The notes under the pieces were generated by a model. It saw only the letters and a program-made list of their open reading frames with translations, was not told the DNA's origin and searched no databases. This document shows, piece after piece, positions 4,975 to 6,561 of a stretch of 6,561 nt of DNA. Within the stretch, counting starts at the first letter, position 1. Every line of letters begins with the position of its first letter. Origin of the DNA: DATJXG01 sp035500455. Lineage in GTDB: Bacteria; Acidobacteriota; Terriglobia; Terriglobales; Acidobacteriaceae. The DNA lies in contig DATJXG010000336.1 in NCBI GenBank assembly GCA_035500455.1, forward strand, positions 1-6,561, read 5' to 3'. The position numbers and the translations under genes were made by a program.

Positions 4975-6561
4975 GTGGAGAGAGCGCACAAACAGAGCAG
5001 GTCAAAGGCCTATTCTACAACACGAAGAGCCCGTATCGCGCTAGGCATCCTCCTGGTGTGCTGCCCTTGCGCTTCTGCCTTAAACCCCTCTCTCGACATC
5101 AATCAATACGCGCACACCGCGTGGACCGTCCGCGACGGATCTCTCAAGGGGGCTGTGTGGGCAATTGCTCAAACACCGGATGGCTATCTGTGGCTTGGTA
5201 CCGATTTCGGGTTGGTCCGGTTCGACGGCGTCCGGTTCGTCCCCTGGCAGCCGCCAGCGGGTGAGCATCTCCCCGGCGGCCGCATTCGATGCCTGTTCGT
5301 CGCGCGGGATGGGCGTCTTTGGATTGGCACCGATGAAGGACTTGCCAGTTGGAAGGACGGCAAGCTGACTCACTATCCGGAACTCGCTGGGCAGGGCGTT
5401 GTCGGGCTCCTGGAGGATCGTGAAGGAACGGTGTGGGCTGGCGGGTATGCGATTCCCGCGGGAAGACTCTGCGCGATTCAGAACAGCAGAGTCCAGTGCT
5501 ACGGAGAGGACGGCAGTCTTGGCAGCGGAGTGGGCAATTTATATGAGGATAGCCGGGGCAATCTCTGGGCGGCAGCGAACGGGACAGCGAAGGTGTGGCG
5601 ATGGAAGCCTGGTCCTCCGAAACTCTATCCGATGCCAGACCTGACGCAAGGTCTGTCGGAAGGTGACAACGGCTCGCTCTTGATCTCAACGCTCGGTGGG
5701 ATCAGACAGCTCATCGGCGGGAGAGTCGAGCCGTATCTGGTTCCAATCGCAGGGCGGCGGTTCACGGCCGGAAGGCTGCTCCGGGATCGCGATGGCGGTC
5801 TATGGATCGGAACGAACGGCCGCGGGCTTTTGCATGTGCACCAGGGAAGGACGGATCTGTTTACGCGATCTGACGGCCTCTCAGGCGATCTCGCCTTTAG
5901 CGTCTTTGAGGATCGGGAAGGCGACATTTGGGTCGCTACCAGTGATGGCCTCGACCGCTTTCGCGGCTTCGCCATCCCCACGATTTCCGTCAAGCAAGGT
6001 TTATCTAATGCCTTTGTTGAGTCGGTTCTAGCGGCCAGGGATGGCAGCTTGTGGGTCGGCACGCTTGATGGCCTGAACAGATGGAATCACTGGCGAATTA
6101 CGATTTACCGCAAGCGAAGCAGTAGATTGCCGGATGATGGCGTGGAGTCCATCTTTCAGGACGATCAGGAGCGAATTTGGGTCTCCACGCGTCGCGGGGT
6201 TGCCTACTTAGAGAATGGCCGGTTTATTCCCGTAAGCGGCCTGCCCGCTGGAACCGTCCATTCCATCGCCGGGGACAGTGCGGGGAATATCTGGATCAGC
6301 CAGGATCATGGCCTTTTTCATTTGCTTCAGGGAAGCGTTGTCGAACTGATCCCTTGGGCTAGGTTAGGACGTAAAGACTGGGCCGATGTTCTATTCCCCG
6401 GTCCTGTGCAGGGCGGTCTATGGCTTGGATTTCGTCAGAGTGGCCTGGCATATTTCAAGGACGATCAGATCCGCGCATCGTACTCAGGAGCGGATGGTTT
6501 GGGCGAGGGCTTTGTCAGCAGTCTTCAACTCGATCGGGACGGCGCGCTTTGGGCAGCAGCC
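4975..6561 (+). CDS. Two-component regulator propeller sensor protein (partial, N-terminal part)
   Basis: This frame is open for 529 codons from GTG 4975 to the right edge. The n-region TTRRARIALGILLVCC and the site ASA before Leu give a clear signal peptide at residues about 1-40, so the propeller is exported. Twelve Reg_prop-type repeats follow, with the pattern Asp-Gly-x-Leu-Trp-phi-Gly-Thr-x-x-Gly-Leu. Their Trp (or equivalent) positions are about 73, 116, 154, 199, 236, 279, 320, 360, 402, 440, 483 and 526. The repeat length is 37-45 residues; the fifth repeat has Leu in place of Trp. In this family two propellers are usually followed by a Y_Y_Y domain, a membrane helix and a histidine kinase or DNA-binding output. 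That part would be beyond the edge, so the output type is unknown. GTG 4975 is the only reasonable in-frame start; TAGGAG is 14 bases upstream, which is long. It lies 141 bases after the precursor, on the same strand. Confidence 0.9.
   Translation, partial: MERAHKQSRSKAYSTTRRARIALGILLVCCPCASALNPSLDINQYAHTAWTVRDGSLKGAVWAIAQTPDGYLWLGTDFGLVRFDGVRFVPWQPPAGEHLPGGRIRCLFVARDGRLWIGTDEGLASWKDGKLTHYPELAGQGVVGLLEDREGTVWAGGYAIPAGRLCAIQNSRVQCYGEDGSLGSGVGNLYEDSRGNLWAAANGTAKVWRWKPGPPKLYPMPDLTQGLSEGDNGSLLISTLGGIRQLIGGRVEPYLVPIAGRRFTAGRLLRDRDGGLWIGTNGRGLLHVHQGRTDLFTRSDGLSGDLAFSVFEDREGDIWVATSDGLDRFRGFAIPTISVKQGLSNAFVESVLAARDGSLWVGTLDGLNRWNHWRITIYRKRSSRLPDDGVESIFQDDQERIWVSTRRGVAYLENGRFIPVSGLPAGTVHSIAGDSAGNIWISQDHGLFHLLQGSVVELIPWARLGRKDWADVLFPGPVQGGLWLGFRQSGLAYFKDDQIRASYSGADGLGEGFVSSLQLDRDGALWAAA

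Noticed and set aside
5144..5689. 181-codon minus-strand ORF
   Set aside because: Antisense shadow of the propeller gene, whose Trp-Gly-Thr repeats are regular and uninterrupted.

Overview
The window looks like soil-type Acidobacteria, probably near Candidatus Solibacter or Bryobacter. This is inferred from family content, not from a marker gene. It has moderately GC-rich DNA, an Oar-like TonB-dependent receptor with an N-terminal carboxypeptidase-regulatory domain, and a long Reg_prop beta-propeller sensor of a kind these genomes carry in many copies.

Layout. Bases 1-1605 (minus strand) hold the N-terminal 535 residues of an outer-membrane receptor that runs off the left edge. Bases 1606-2208 are a divergent intergenic region. 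It holds the upstream sequences of both directions and stretches that look coding in shifting frames, possibly a decayed gene. Bases 2209-4833 (plus strand) form a compact lasso-peptide cluster: a PqqD-like leader-recognition protein (B1), a transglutaminase-like leader peptidase (B2), an asparagine-synthetase-like macrolactam synthetase (C), and a 43-residue precursor (A) behind a near-perfect Shine-Dalgarno sequence. From 4975 to the right edge is a secreted or periplasmic two-component-regulator propeller protein, cut off after 529 residues.

How the genes fit together. B1 should bind the precursor leader through its Tyr-x-x-Pro-x-Leu motif, B2 should cut the leader, and C should activate an acidic side chain and close it onto the new N-terminus. 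The only sensible geometry is Gly22 to Glu29, which gives an eight-residue ring and a 14-residue acidic tail. The order B1-B2-C-A differs from the common precursor-first layouts. The residue at leader position -2 is Val, not the usual Thr. No ABC exporter or lasso isopeptidase is visible in the window. The flanking receptor and sensor may take part in uptake or sensing of the peptide, but both families are so common in Acidobacteria that proximity alone proves nothing.

I see no RNA genes, CRISPR arrays, intact mobile elements or convincing rho-independent terminators.
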